Source: CAYLJV01 sp964510375 (GTDB taxonomy: Archaea > Hadarchaeota > Hadarchaeia > Hadarchaeales > JAGGTB01). Taken from it: DNA of 37,512 nucleotides. The notes under the pieces were generated by a model. That model did not search any database. It saw only the letters and a program-made list of their open reading frames with translations, and was not told the DNA's origin. Shown here in pieces: positions 1 to 7,088 of the stretch. The number at the start of each line of letters is the position of its first letter. Position 1 is the first letter of the stretch. Position numbers and translations under genes: made by a program. Where the stretch lies: NCBI GenBank assembly GCA_964510375.1, contig CAZEBR010000014.1, positions 1-37,512 of the forward strand. Reading direction: 5' to 3'.

Positions 1-92
1 CCCGATTGTATTTTCTATAATATCACCTTCCAATCTGAAGAATCGTGGACAGAAAGCTTTAGATCTCTGTAAAACCAAAGCTATTTGAGTCC

Positions 93-881
93 ATGAAATT
101 GGAGATGGACCCTTCGGTAGCGAAAGGTTATGACAGCCCCTCTCAGGTGGCCCGGGCAGTGACTGAAGGATGGGCAAATGAAAACCTGTACTGTCCCGCT
201 TGCCTGAACGAGAGTCTTGATCATACTAAGACCGGAAAGGCAGTAGTGGATTACGAGTGCCCGAACTGTGATGAAACCTATCAGCTGAAGAGCAAAAAGG
301 GACCTATTAGAAAGAAGATTTCGAACTCGGCTTATCAGCCCAAAGTCGAAGCAATTCGAAGGGGGACCATCCCCAACTTCGCTTTTCTTCGCTACGATCC
401 CGAGGTTTGGATGGTGAAGGAACTTCAAGTCGTTCCGAGCCACTTCATGACTGAGTCCGTCATCGAGAAGAGGGAACCGCTTTCGGGAGACGCCGAGAGG
501 TCGGGCTGGGTCGGTTCTAACATCCTTTTAGAGAATCTGCCGACCGATGGAAAGATTCCGCTTGTCAGGAATGAAGAACTCGTTCCGAAAGAAAAAGTGA
601 GTGATATATGGGATAGGTTTTCCTTCATGCGTGATCAGCCAGCTCGTTCGCGCGGATGGCTCTCGGACGTTCTAAGGTGCGTTAGAACTCTCGGAGAGGA
701 TTATTTTACTCTCGATCAAGTCTACGAGTTTGAGGACGAACTCTCAAGGTTTCATCCGGATAACAAGCACGTGAAAGCCAAGATACGGCAGCAGTTACAG
801 TTCTTGAGGGACGAAGGTGTGATAGAGTTTCTGGGTGACGGATGGTATACGATTAGGGACCTGGAAGCTGTGGAAGAGTAA
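93..881 (+). CDS. DpnI-like methyl-directed restriction endonuclease
   Basis: The 262-residue protein aligns end to end, as I recall the family, with DpnI (about 254 residues), a type IIM enzyme that cuts GATC when the adenine is methylated. The zinc site is intact: C34, C37, C56, C59. The PD-(D/E)XK core shows D53 and K66, but the middle position reads Gln (Y63-Q64-L65-K66-S67) where DpnI has Glu64. The tryptophan motif SGWVG (W139) and a C-terminal winged helix (about 185-255, with KIRQQLQFLRDEGVIEF) are present, so both the catalytic and the DNA-reading domains are there. The ATG is kept because the N-terminus matches DpnI in length. It stands alone with no methyltransferase nearby, as expected for an enzyme that attacks methylated DNA. 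The role is probably defence against Dam-type phage or foreign DNA. Activity with Gln64 is uncertain. Confidence 0.88.
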   Translation: MKLEMDPSVAKGYDSPSQVARAVTEGWANENLYCPACLNESLDHTKTGKAVVDYECPNCDETYQLKSKKGPIRKKISNSAYQPKVEAIRRGTIPNFAFLRYDPEVWMVKELQVVPSHFMTESVIEKREPLSGDAERSGWVGSNILLENLPTDGKIPLVRNEELVPKEKVSDIWDRFSFMRDQPARSRGWLSDVLRCVRTLGEDYFTLDQVYEFEDELSRFHPDNKHVKAKIRQQLQFLRDEGVIEFLGDGWYTIRDLEAVEE

Positions 882-974
882 CTTTTTCTTCTACGAATTT
901 CTGAGGATAAAGTTACCATAATCAGCCCCTCAAGTACGGGATTGAGGTGTAACCGGGGCGAACCCATCCGGTGA

Positions 975-987
975 TTTAAAATTATAT
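975..987 (+). promoter_or_regulatory. TATA-like promoter of the sensor kinase gene
   Basis: An A/T-rich element (TTTAAAATTATAT) lies about 40 bases ahead of the TTG start at 1028. That leaves room for a transcript start near 1005-1010 and for the Shine-Dalgarno GGAGG at 1014-1018. Seen in sequence; the promoter role is inferred. Confidence 0.45.
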
Positions 988-1027
988 GCGACATATTTTA
1001 CACTAATATAGTTGGAGGCTGAATTTT

Positions 1028-2851
1028 TTGGACTTCACGGGCTCTACAGGCTCAGAGGACATGAAGGTTTTACTAGTCGACGACGAACGGGACATGCTTG
1101 AACAGGCGAAGCTTTTTCTCGAAAGGGAAGAAGACCGGTTGAAAATAGATACCGCGACCTCTGCGGAGGATGGGCTGGAATTATTTGAGGAGGAGGACTA
1201 CGACGGCATAGTCTCGGATTACCAGATGCCGGGCATGAACGGCTTGGAGTTCTTGAAGACCGTCAGGGAGGATCTTGAGAGGAAGATTCCCTTTATCATT
1301 TTCACGGGGAGGGGTCGAGAGGAGGTGGCGATTAAAGCGCTGAACATCGGTGCGAATCGGTACCTTCAGAAGGGGGGTGACCCGAAATCCCAGTACGCCA
1401 TCTTGGCTCAGGCTATAGTTCAGGAGGTTGACCGGAGAAGGGAGAGAAAGATTTCCAAGAGGAACCGCAAGAGATACCGGATGTTGGTGGAGAATTCCAG
1501 CGTTGGCATTGCTGTGATCCAGAAGGGAGGCATCAGGATGATGAACGATTCCTTCGTGGAACTGACCGGGTACACCCGGGAGGAAATCGCCGAAATGAAT
1601 CCGGTCTTTCCCCATATTATCCACCCCGACGACCTTGACAGGATGAGGGATATATTCATGAGCGCCATGATGAGGGACGGGTCCGATCTCGAAGACGAGT
1701 ACGAGCACAGGCTGGTGCGGAAGGACGGCGAGGTGAGATGGGTCAAGATCGTTCCAAATATTGTCGATTACGATGGGGAACCGGCCGTGTTGCAGAATAC
1801 GATCGACATAACCGAGCGGAAGAGGGCGAAGGAGCAGCGGAGAAAGAGCCGGGAGAAATACCGTCAGCTCACGGAGGAGGTGAACGATCTGGTACTGATT
1901 TTGGACTTTGACGGTTTTTATCGGTTTGCCAACAATGCTCACAAGGAAATACTGGGCTACGAGCCCGAAGAACTCGAAGGGGAGCATATCTCCAAATTCT
2001 TGCATCCTGATGGCGTAGAGCGTGTCAAGGAGAATTTTGAAGAAGCCAAGGAGAGGGGGGAGGGTGAGGTCATGCTCAGACATAAGCCCAAAGAGGGCGA
2101 TTACAGATGGATCGAGTCTCACGGAAGGATTCTGCCCGATGAAGAGAAGACTCTGATAGTGGGCCGAGACGTTACTGAAAGGAAAAAGCGTGAGGGGAGA
2201 GAAGAGTTTCTCCACTCTCTGCTTAGGCACGACGTCCGGAACAAGACGCAGGTCGTACAGAGCTATCTCGAACTTTTGGAGGGTTACAATCTGCCCGGTG
2301 AGGCGGAGGATATCGTCGAAAAGGCGAAAGGTAGGGTCAGCGAGGGTGTCGAGATTATTGAAAAGGTTAGAACTCTGAGGCAGGCTGAACAGGAGGAGGA
2401 GACGAGAGAGTTAGACCTCGGGACCGTCCTAGAAGAGGCCATCGAGAAAAACGAACAAATGCTGAGTTCGAACGGCATCGATCTGGAGCACGAGATTGAT
2501 GAGGTGAGGGTCGAGGGCGGATCGCTCCTCAGGGAACTGTTCTCTAACCTTCTGGAGAACTCCTCCCAGCATTCGGGTGGGAGCAAGGTAAGGATCCGGA
2601 CGATGAGGGAGGACGGGGAAGTAACGGTCACAATAGAGGACGACGGCAGAGGAATCCCGGATGAAAATAAGGAAAACGTCTTCGAGAAGAGGGTCAAGTG
2701 GGGCGAAGCCGCTGGGTCCGGACTGGGACTTTATCTGGTCAGGGAGATCGCCGAGAGCTACGGTGGTTCTGTCGAGCTCAAGGATTCGGAGCTCGGCGGT
2801 GTCCGGTTTGATATCCGTTTGAATGAATTTTCAGATCAGAATGAACAGTAA
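1028..2851 (+). CDS. REC-PAS-PAS histidine kinase
   Basis: Soluble signalling protein of 607 residues. An N-terminal receiver domain (about 12-128) has the acidic pair D18/D19, phospho-acceptor D64 (SDYQMPG), T93 and K115. Two PAS domains follow (about 148-265 and 278-388), each ending in a TERK-type motif. A kinase core has phospho-accepting His401 in LLRHDVRNK, an N-box near 507-514 (NLLENSSQH), the G1 box DDGRGIP (538-544) and the G2 box GSGLGLYL. This receiver-first layout is common in archaeal kinases. TTG at 1028 is chosen because GGAGG (1014-1018) stands nine bases ahead; the internal ATG at 1061 has no well-spaced site. There is no membrane segment, so it senses an internal cue through PAS. 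No partner regulator is adjacent, so its target is unknown. Confidence 0.9.
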   Translation: MDFTGSTGSEDMKVLLVDDERDMLEQAKLFLEREEDRLKIDTATSAEDGLELFEEEDYDGIVSDYQMPGMNGLEFLKTVREDLERKIPFIIFTGRGREEVAIKALNIGANRYLQKGGDPKSQYAILAQAIVQEVDRRRERKISKRNRKRYRMLVENSSVGIAVIQKGGIRMMNDSFVELTGYTREEIAEMNPVFPHIIHPDDLDRMRDIFMSAMMRDGSDLEDEYEHRLVRKDGEVRWVKIVPNIVDYDGEPAVLQNTIDITERKRAKEQRRKSREKYRQLTEEVNDLVLILDFDGFYRFANNAHKEILGYEPEELEGEHISKFLHPDGVERVKENFEEAKERGEGEVMLRHKPKEGDYRWIESHGRILPDEEKTLIVGRDVTERKKREGREEFLHSLLRHDVRNKTQVVQSYLELLEGYNLPGEAEDIVEKAKGRVSEGVEIIEKVRTLRQAEQEEETRELDLGTVLEEAIEKNEQMLSSNGIDLEHEIDEVRVEGGSLLRELFSNLLENSSQHSGGSKVRIRTMREDGEVTVTIEDDGRGIPDENKENVFEKRVKWGEAAGSGLGLYLVREIAESYGGSVELKDSELGGVRFDIRLNEFSDQNEQ

Positions 2852-2986
2852 GAGTAATGAGAGAGTTTAAAATGCCCGAGAAAGAAGGAAAATCTAGTTT
2901 GAATACCGTTGATGCAAAGTCCAGAAGGGAAAAGACCAGCTACCTAGTACGGATCAAAAAGAAATTAAAAAGCTTATAAACTATTT

Positions 2987-3421
2987 TCAGTCATTCAGAA
3001 CATTTTCTAAGCACTTTCTTCCCCGAACGGTCAATTTATAAGATTTAGAGTTCTCATCGGCCTTCTCGACGAGTGAAGCCTGTTCTAGAAAGCCCAGATG
3101 CATTTTTGTTTCCGATTTTGCAGTGTCAAAATACTCGGAAACATCGTCGATCGTTTTCTCGTTGTTTTCCCCGATAAATTTCATGATTTTCCTCCTAGTT
3201 GGATTCTCAAGAGCTCTGGATGTGATCCTGTGGTCCTCTTTAGGATCTTCAGGTTTATCTCCAATAGCCTTCTTCAGTTTCTCCTTATCGCTCGACTTTT
3301 CAGCCGTCTCCGAAAGTTCGCTCTCTATCTTCTTTCTCCTGAAGTCCTTCTCCCGGTTTTCTTCCTTATTTTCTGTTTTCTCGTCCTCGACTTCTAGCTC
3401 GAGAGCATCGTCCTCGGACAT
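2987..3421 (-). CDS. Charged protein with C-terminal ArsR-like winged helix
   Basis: About 144 residues. The first half is very rich in Glu, Lys and Asp and has no clear fold. The second half (from RALENPTRRKIMKFI onward) is a winged helix-turn-helix of the ArsR type: recognition-helix region near KSETKMHLGFLEQASLVEK, then a wing with YKLTVRGRKCLE. It is probably a DNA-binding regulator. The open frame extends to a GTG at 3436, but the ATG at 3421 is preferred because the bases before it (GAGGGGGATTGGC) supply a Shine-Dalgarno at good spacing. It lies just downstream of the CooC-like gene (stop at 3442) on the same strand, so the two are likely co-transcribed. The regulated gene is unknown. 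Confidence 0.7.
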   Translation of the reverse strand: MSEDDALELEVEDEKTENKEENREKDFRRKKIESELSETAEKSSDKEKLKKAIGDKPEDPKEDHRITSRALENPTRRKIMKFIGENNEKTIDDVSEYFDTAKSETKMHLGFLEQASLVEKADENSKSYKLTVRGRKCLENVLND

Positions 3422-3441
3422 GCCAATCCCCCTCACGATTT

Positions 3442-4179
3442 TTACTCTGAATCTTCAATAATTTTCCCGAGAGAGTTGGCGACCTGTTCGGCTTCTTTGA
3501 GCTCAAAATCAAGCTCCTTACCTTTCAAACCGGCTTCGGCTAATCTTTTGTCTTCTGGTATGGATCCAAGAACCCTGTTCTCATCCAAAGATTCCAGCAT
3601 CACGCTCTTCGTTTCGTCGTTCACTTTGTTCAGGATATAGAAAACTTTCTTTCCGATTTCGTCCCCGAACTTGGTAATTTTCTCCGAAAGTTTTAGGGAC
3701 TCTCTGGTCGGGTCGATGACCGTCAGAACTACATCTGCGCCTTTCTCGACCTTTCTCCCGAAGTGTTCAATTCCGGCGTCCATGTCGGCCAAGAGAAGCT
3801 CGTTTTCGTGTAGCTTGACTGCCTTCAAGAACTCTGAAGAGAGAGCGTTCATGGGGCAAGCGCACCCTTCGCCGTATTCTTTGATTTTTCCGATCACCAG
3901 CAAGCTCAAACCGTTGCGGTGAGAGAGGTACTCGTCCGGTAGATTTTCGACCTCAATTCCGTCCTGAATCTCGTCGGCCTTTTCGAAAAGGTTTTCCTTC
4001 CCTCCGAAATAGTACATGAGATCCTCCGGCAGATCAAGTCCCAGAAAAGTGTGGAGGCCAAAATTCGATTCGTCGTTGTCGACTACGAGAACACCGTAAT
4101 TCTTGGACAGTTCCTTGGCAAGTAGAGCAGAAATTGTACTCTTTCCGGAGCCGCCTTTACCTGCAACCAGTATCTTCAT
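3442..4179 (-). CDS. cooC: CooC-family nickel-insertion ATPase
   Basis: MinD/ParA-type P-loop ATPase, about 245 residues. The deviant Walker A motif with signature lysine (AGKGGSGKST) is near the N-terminus. Further on is the Cys-X-Cys pair of GEGCACPMNA, the metal-binding mark of CooC proteins. CooC proteins hydrolyse ATP to help load nickel into carbon monoxide dehydrogenase or acetyl-CoA decarbonylase/synthase. The frame begins at GTG 4188, but ATG 4179 is preferred: GGAG lies eight bases before it. No CODH gene is in the window, so the client enzyme must be elsewhere. A role in another metal-centre assembly cannot be excluded. Confidence 0.85.
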   Translation of the reverse strand: MKILVAGKGGSGKSTISALLAKELSKNYGVLVVDNDESNFGLHTFLGLDLPEDLMYYFGGKENLFEKADEIQDGIEVENLPDEYLSHRNGLSLLVIGKIKEYGEGCACPMNALSSEFLKAVKLHENELLLADMDAGIEHFGRKVEKGADVVLTVIDPTRESLKLSEKITKFGDEIGKKVFYILNKVNDETKSVMLESLDENRVLGSIPEDKRLAEAGLKGKELDFELKEAEQVANSLGKIIEDSE

Positions 4180-4235
4180 TTCGATCACTCCATTATTTCA
4201 AAATTTTTCTTTTCTTGCTATTTCAGTAGCTTCAT

Positions 4236-4246
4236 TTTTATATTTT
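4236..4246 (-). promoter_or_regulatory. TATA-like promoter of the cooC operon
   Basis: On the minus strand the element reads AAAATATAAAA. It lies about 57 bases before the ATG at 4179, so a transcript start near 4205-4215 would give a short leader carrying the GGAG site. The rest of 4189-4362 shows no convincing gene. Confidence 0.45.
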
Positions 4247-4362
4247 CACATGGGCCGGATATCGGAACGATACCGAATTCTTCGGCGAGACTACCAAAGC
4301 TAGAGAGAAGGCCGCGCTGATCTCGGAAGAGACCCTTGTTGATTCTAAGCCTATAATTACGG

Positions 4363-5619
4363 TCAGTTTCTGATACCCAAAGAAAGGGGACCCAGATTGT
4401 CCAGAAAGCTTCCCATCCCCGGCATGGTTGCGAGGGATTCGATTTCATCCTCTTTCTTCTCTTTTCTGGGAAAGTCCGTCGGCATATCCTCCGGGCTTTG
4501 CCCTACGCCTATGGTATTTCCTATTCCGGCAACGTAGATTATATCTCCTTGCTCCGTGCGGTTCCGGATGGCCTCCTTCACCTTTTTGACCGCCGTCTCC
4601 GCGGATTCGGAAATGGATTTGGTCATAGGGGTTATCGCTTCCTTGAATCCTTCCTTGACCACGATCGCGTCCACAGGAATGCCCTTCTCCGTTGCCAGTT
4701 CCTCTATCTTGTGCTTTTCGGTCGGTGGGCCTCCGATGGCTGCTCCCACACCCTCGACGACTTTTCCGCTCTCCTCGCCTTCGAGCTTTGAGCTCGCGTC
4801 GACCATCAGAATTCGATCCGGCTCTTCCTCTTGTGAGAGCTTCTCGATCAGCTCCCCCGGTTTTCCCGTCCTGCCGCCCGGGCCCTTAGCTTTGATTACG
4901 AAGACCCGTCTACCCTCGATCTCCGTCTCGGCGTATACGGTATCCTTGATTTCTCCCTCGGCCTCGGAACCGTCCATCAGTTTGCCGGCTACCATCGCGC
5001 CTATCCCGTCGCCTATCACCTCTTTCTCCGCGAATGCTTCGGTCGCGTCGTGGTAGGCTTCCGCCGTCTTCTCGAGCATCGGGATCTGCATCTGTAGCAT
5101 CTGGGCCAGTTGCGCGTTTTGCGTTTTTTCCGCCATTGCGATGTAGTGTCGAACCGTCTTGTAGACGGCATAATTCGAGGCGGCGGCCTCTAAGGTCATT
5201 TCCAGGCTGGATAGCACCTCCTCGTCTGCTTCCGGGGCCATTTTTTCAACCGTATCTTCGTACCTGCTCTTTCTGACGTCCAGCAGGTGGTCGAGCCTAT
5301 CGATAACGCCGCAGGGGTCCTCCGAAACGGGGTCCACGGTAAAGAACTCCAAAAAGTCCTCGAGTTCGCCCTCCACATCCTTGAGAGTCCTCCCGTGATC
5401 AGTTATTTTCTCGAGTGCCATCTTTCTAGAACTCTCGGACCAGTTTTTGAGCTTGCTCAGTGATTGCTTGGCACCCCGCACAGCGAAGTACGACTGTAGG
5501 TTCATGAGTCGGGGCATAAACATCATGTAAAGTACTGAAACGCCCCCGAACATCAACAGATAGATGAGGATGTTTTTCGGGGTGAGGTCGAATAGAATCT
5601 GAAAGATTCCCGGCGCCAT
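4363..5619 (-). CDS. DUF1512 membrane-anchored protein
   Basis: 418 residues. One hydrophobic segment (about 17-37, following LTPKNI) anchors the N-terminus. The rest is soluble: a helical region to about 210 with a DPCGVIDRLDHLLDVRKSRYED motif split over several helices, then an alpha/beta C-terminal half with GDGIGAMVAGKL, KGPGGRTGKPGE, DASSKLEGE and GAAIGGPP. I recognise this as the archaeal DUF1512 family, whose function is not known. The Gly-rich C-terminal motifs suggest nucleotide or polyanion binding, but that is inference. It follows the PadR gene with two bases between stop and start and has its own GGAGGG site, so the two form an operon. It is the only visible co-transcribed target of that regulator. 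Confidence 0.8.
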   Translation of the reverse strand: MAPGIFQILFDLTPKNILIYLLMFGGVSVLYMMFMPRLMNLQSYFAVRGAKQSLSKLKNWSESSRKMALEKITDHGRTLKDVEGELEDFLEFFTVDPVSEDPCGVIDRLDHLLDVRKSRYEDTVEKMAPEADEEVLSSLEMTLEAAASNYAVYKTVRHYIAMAEKTQNAQLAQMLQMQIPMLEKTAEAYHDATEAFAEKEVIGDGIGAMVAGKLMDGSEAEGEIKDTVYAETEIEGRRVFVIKAKGPGGRTGKPGELIEKLSQEEEPDRILMVDASSKLEGEESGKVVEGVGAAIGGPPTEKHKIEELATEKGIPVDAIVVKEGFKEAITPMTKSISESAETAVKKVKEAIRNRTEQGDIIYVAGIGNTIGVGQSPEDMPTDFPRKEKKEDEIESLATMPGMGSFLDNLGPLSLGIRN

Positions 5620-5621
5620 GA

Positions 5622-6116
5622 TTAACCCTCCAAGATTTCCTCCAAGTCCCCGAGAGTGTCCCCTAGGACGGTCCTTATCTCTTCCTCGTTACCCTCTACA
5701 TCCCCGGTCAGGAGCAGGTGGTGGATTTGCGAAAGCTCGGGGAACTGTGGCTTTTCCTGCTCTTTCTTTTTCTCGATATTCTTGATCAGGACCTCTATAT
5801 CTTCGTCCTCGAAAAGGGTCTTGAAAGTCCTCAACATACTGAGAAAGTTCTCGGTTTGTTCTCGCCTTTTTTCCTCGAACTTTTCTACAAATTTTTCCCC
5901 CTTCTCCAGCAGGCTGTATTTCTTTTTCTTTCCCTCCTTCTCGGTTTCGACGAGGTTCTTGTCCTTCAGATCCTTTAATATTGGATATATTGAACCGTAT
6001 GATGGTTTAGAGCCTATTATATCCTCTATTTCTTCCGCCAGCTCGCTTCCGGTCTTTTTGTCCTTGCGGCTTAGGATTTTTAGGATGATAGGTTTCAGAT
6101 ATCCTTTCAATTCCAT
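5622..6116 (-). CDS. PadR-family transcriptional regulator
   Basis: 164 residues from the ATG at 6116 (MELKGYLKP). The PadR winged helix is at the N-terminus: MELKGYLKPIILKILSR, then GSELAEEIEDI and PSYGSIYPILKDLKDKNLVE, then a wing with KKKKYSLLEKG. A helical dimerisation tail follows. The frame stays open to 6305, but that extension runs through the promoter and both palindromes and is not protein-like. A TATA box at 6150-6157 (minus strand) puts the transcript start near 6128, so the leader is very short and lacks a Shine-Dalgarno site. PadR proteins usually repress their own operon in response to a ligand or stress; here that operon includes the DUF1512 gene. Confidence 0.85.
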   Translation of the reverse strand: MELKGYLKPIILKILSRKDKKTGSELAEEIEDIIGSKPSYGSIYPILKDLKDKNLVETEKEGKKKKYSLLEKGEKFVEKFEEKRREQTENFLSMLRTFKTLFEDEDIEVLIKNIEKKKEQEKPQFPELSQIHHLLLTGDVEGNEEEIRTVLGDTLGDLEEILEG

Positions 6117-6119
6117 GTA

Positions 6120-6133
6120 TATCGCTACCGATA
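6120..6133. promoter_or_regulatory. Proximal PadR operator (imperfect palindrome)
   Basis: TATCGCTACCGATA, one mismatch from the perfect palindrome TATCGGTACCGATA found 41 bases upstream. It overlaps the expected transcript start of the padR operon, four bases before its ATG. That position fits auto-repression. Sequence and position are seen; binding by PadR is inferred. Confidence 0.65.
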
Positions 6134-6149
6134 CATAAAAACACGTTCC

Positions 6150-6157
6150 CTTATAAG
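6150..6157 (-). promoter_or_regulatory. TATA box of the padR operon
   Basis: The minus strand reads CTTATAAG between the two palindromes, about 25 bases before the expected transcript start near 6128. Confidence 0.55.
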
Positions 6158-6160
6158 TTT

Positions 6161-6174
6161 TATCGGTACCGATA
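6161..6174. promoter_or_regulatory. Distal PadR operator (perfect palindrome)
   Basis: TATCGGTACCGATA, a perfect 14-base palindrome just upstream of the padR TATA box. Its centre is 41 bases from that of the copy at 6120-6133, close to four helical turns, so two dimers would bind the same face of the DNA and bracket the TATA box. Confidence 0.68.
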
Positions 6175-6248
6175 TGTGGGTCTACAGTGGTCCTTGAGAT
6201 GTGAGATTCCTCCAAAACATGTTTACGCTTTAATGGACGAATGGAGTC

Positions 6249-6258
6249 AAAAAAAAAA
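6249..6258 (-). terminator. Oligo-T terminator of the feoA-dtxR operon
   Basis: Ten consecutive T on the minus strand begin 26 bases after the stop of the dtxR-like gene. Oligo-T runs are the usual archaeal transcription stop. This run separates the operon from the padR promoter downstream. Confidence 0.55.
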
Positions 6259-6283
6259 CAGGAGAGTGTTCGACCTTTAAAAC

Positions 6284-6748
6284 TCAATTTCTTTGTCGCT
6301 CGCATTCCGAGCGCTCGTCCGTTTCAACGAACTTTCTGTAATGCTTGAGCCAAATCGGTTCTTCGGGCGCCCCTGTGGCGAACTCTAGGAACTTTCTTAG
6401 CTTCTGCATAGTGTTCTGCCCCACGACGTGTTCGATCTTACAGGCGTCCAGCTGGGCGGACTCATTGTCCACGCCCAAGAGTTCTAGGAAGCTCACGAGG
6501 TCTTCGTGTCTGTTGCTGATTTCTTTTGCCACCTCTTTCCCTCGGGTGGTGAGCGATATCTCGCCGTACTTTTCGTGGTTGACTAATCCTTTTTTCTTTA
6601 GTTTACCCATCATCTCTGTCACGCTGGGGAGCTTCACACCCAGAAATGAGGCTATATCCGATGTTCCGATCTCGTCTTTATCTTTGATTAGGAGATACAA
6701 GGCCTCCAGATAGTCCTCGGCACTCGCACTTATCTCTTCCTCTGCCAT
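6284..6748 (-). CDS. DtxR/MntR-family metal-dependent repressor
   Basis: 154 residues, the two-domain MntR length without a C-terminal SH3 domain. A winged helix (about 10-75; SDIASFLGVKLPSVTEMMGKL split over helix and turn) is followed by a dimerisation domain with DACKIEHVVGQ. By alignment with B. subtilis MntR from memory, the metal ligands are D12 (MntR D8), E15 (E11), H81 (H77), C103 (E99), E106 (E102) and H107 (H103). D12 is the manganese-type residue, while C103 is what iron-responsive DtxR/IdeR proteins carry. The gene starts two bases after the feoA stop, with GGAGGT inside the feoA end. It most likely represses both feo units through the TTAGG-N4-CCTAA sites at 7006 and 7059. Confidence 0.9.
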   Translation of the reverse strand: MAEEEISASAEDYLEALYLLIKDKDEIGTSDIASFLGVKLPSVTEMMGKLKKKGLVNHEKYGEISLTTRGKEVAKEISNRHEDLVSFLELLGVDNESAQLDACKIEHVVGQNTMQKLRKFLEFATGAPEEPIWLKHYRKFVETDERSECERQRN

Positions 6749-6750
6749 GT

Positions 6751-6978
6751 TTACCTCCGATCGACCTCAATTTTCCTTGCCATTCCACGCCCGATGGCTA
6801 TCTGGCTCCCAGCGCACTCCACGACGATAGGGCCTCTTGAGCTGGATATCATTCTTAATCTGCTACCTTTTTTGACTCCCCTGGACGAAAGCTTTCGTTT
6901 CGCACCGTGACCGCAGTTTACTCTTAATACTGTTGCCGTTTCCTTAGGATGAAGGTCAGTTAGCTTCATTATTTTCAT
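6751..6978 (-). CDS. feoA: FeoA-like SH3-fold protein
   Basis: 75 residues, a full FeoA domain (MKLTDLHPKE, GAKRKLSSRGVKKGS, GPIVVECAGSQIAIGRGMARKI). FeoA is a small cytosolic SH3-like protein that assists the FeoB ferrous iron transporter. This copy is transcribed with the repressor rather than with feoB. The ATG at 6969 is an equally plausible start; the Shine-Dalgarno is weak for both. FeoA has the same fold as the third domain of DtxR/IdeR, and the neighbouring repressor lacks that domain, so a role as detached partner of the repressor is possible but unproven. Confidence 0.85.
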   Translation of the reverse strand: MKIMKLTDLHPKETATVLRVNCGHGAKRKLSSRGVKKGSRLRMISSSRGPIVVECAGSQIAIGRGMARKIEVDRR

Positions 6979-7005
6979 CTCTTATGATATTTGCAGTGTT
7001 AATAT

Positions 7006-7021
7006 GTTAGGTGCCCCTAAC
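7006..7021. promoter_or_regulatory. DtxR-type operator, box 1
   Basis: GTTAGG-TGCC-CCTAAC, a perfect inverted repeat of six-base arms. It shares the TTAGG-N4-CCTAA core with the site at 7059-7072. It lies in the divergent region between feoA-dtxR and feoA2-feoB, close to an A/T-rich promoter element for the leftward operon. The TTAGG arm resembles DtxR/IdeR boxes. Confidence 0.7.
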
Positions 7022-7058
7022 TTTAATAACCCTTACCCCCAATAATGAAGGAAGATAG

Positions 7059-7072
7059 TTAGGTTAACCTAA
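7059..7072. promoter_or_regulatory. DtxR-type operator, box 2
   Basis: TTAGGTTAACCTAA, a perfect 14-base palindrome 17 bases before the feoA2 start. A TATA-like element (TTTAATAAC, 7022-7030) lies upstream, so a repressor here would cover the transcript start of the feoB operon. The centres of boxes 1 and 2 are 52 bases apart, about five helical turns. Confidence 0.72.
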
Positions 7073-7088
7073 GAAAAGGGGTTTAAGC

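Noticed and set aside
1181..2230. 349-residue open frame on the minus strand
   Set aside because: It lies antisense inside the histidine kinase gene, has Pro/Leu-rich shadow composition, and the kinase domains are unmistakable on the other strand.
93..2851. A two-gene defence system of the DpnI-like nuclease and the sensor kinase
   Set aside because: The genes are separated by 146 bases with a separate promoter, and the kinase has no defence-type domain.
2857..2979. 40-codon plus-strand frame (MREFKMPEKEG start, basic end)
   Set aside because: It follows the kinase gene but has no good ribosome site and a basic composition unlike its neighbours. Possible but not supported enough to list.
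4218..4448. Minus-strand frame upstream of cooC with a protein-like end
   Set aside because: Its first third overlaps the end of the DUF1512 gene in another frame, and the rest contains the cooC promoter. No family recognised.
5622..6305. Longer PadR protein of 227 residues
   Set aside because: The extra 63 residues would be encoded by the promoter and both operators, and the PadR domain starts exactly at the ATG at 6116.
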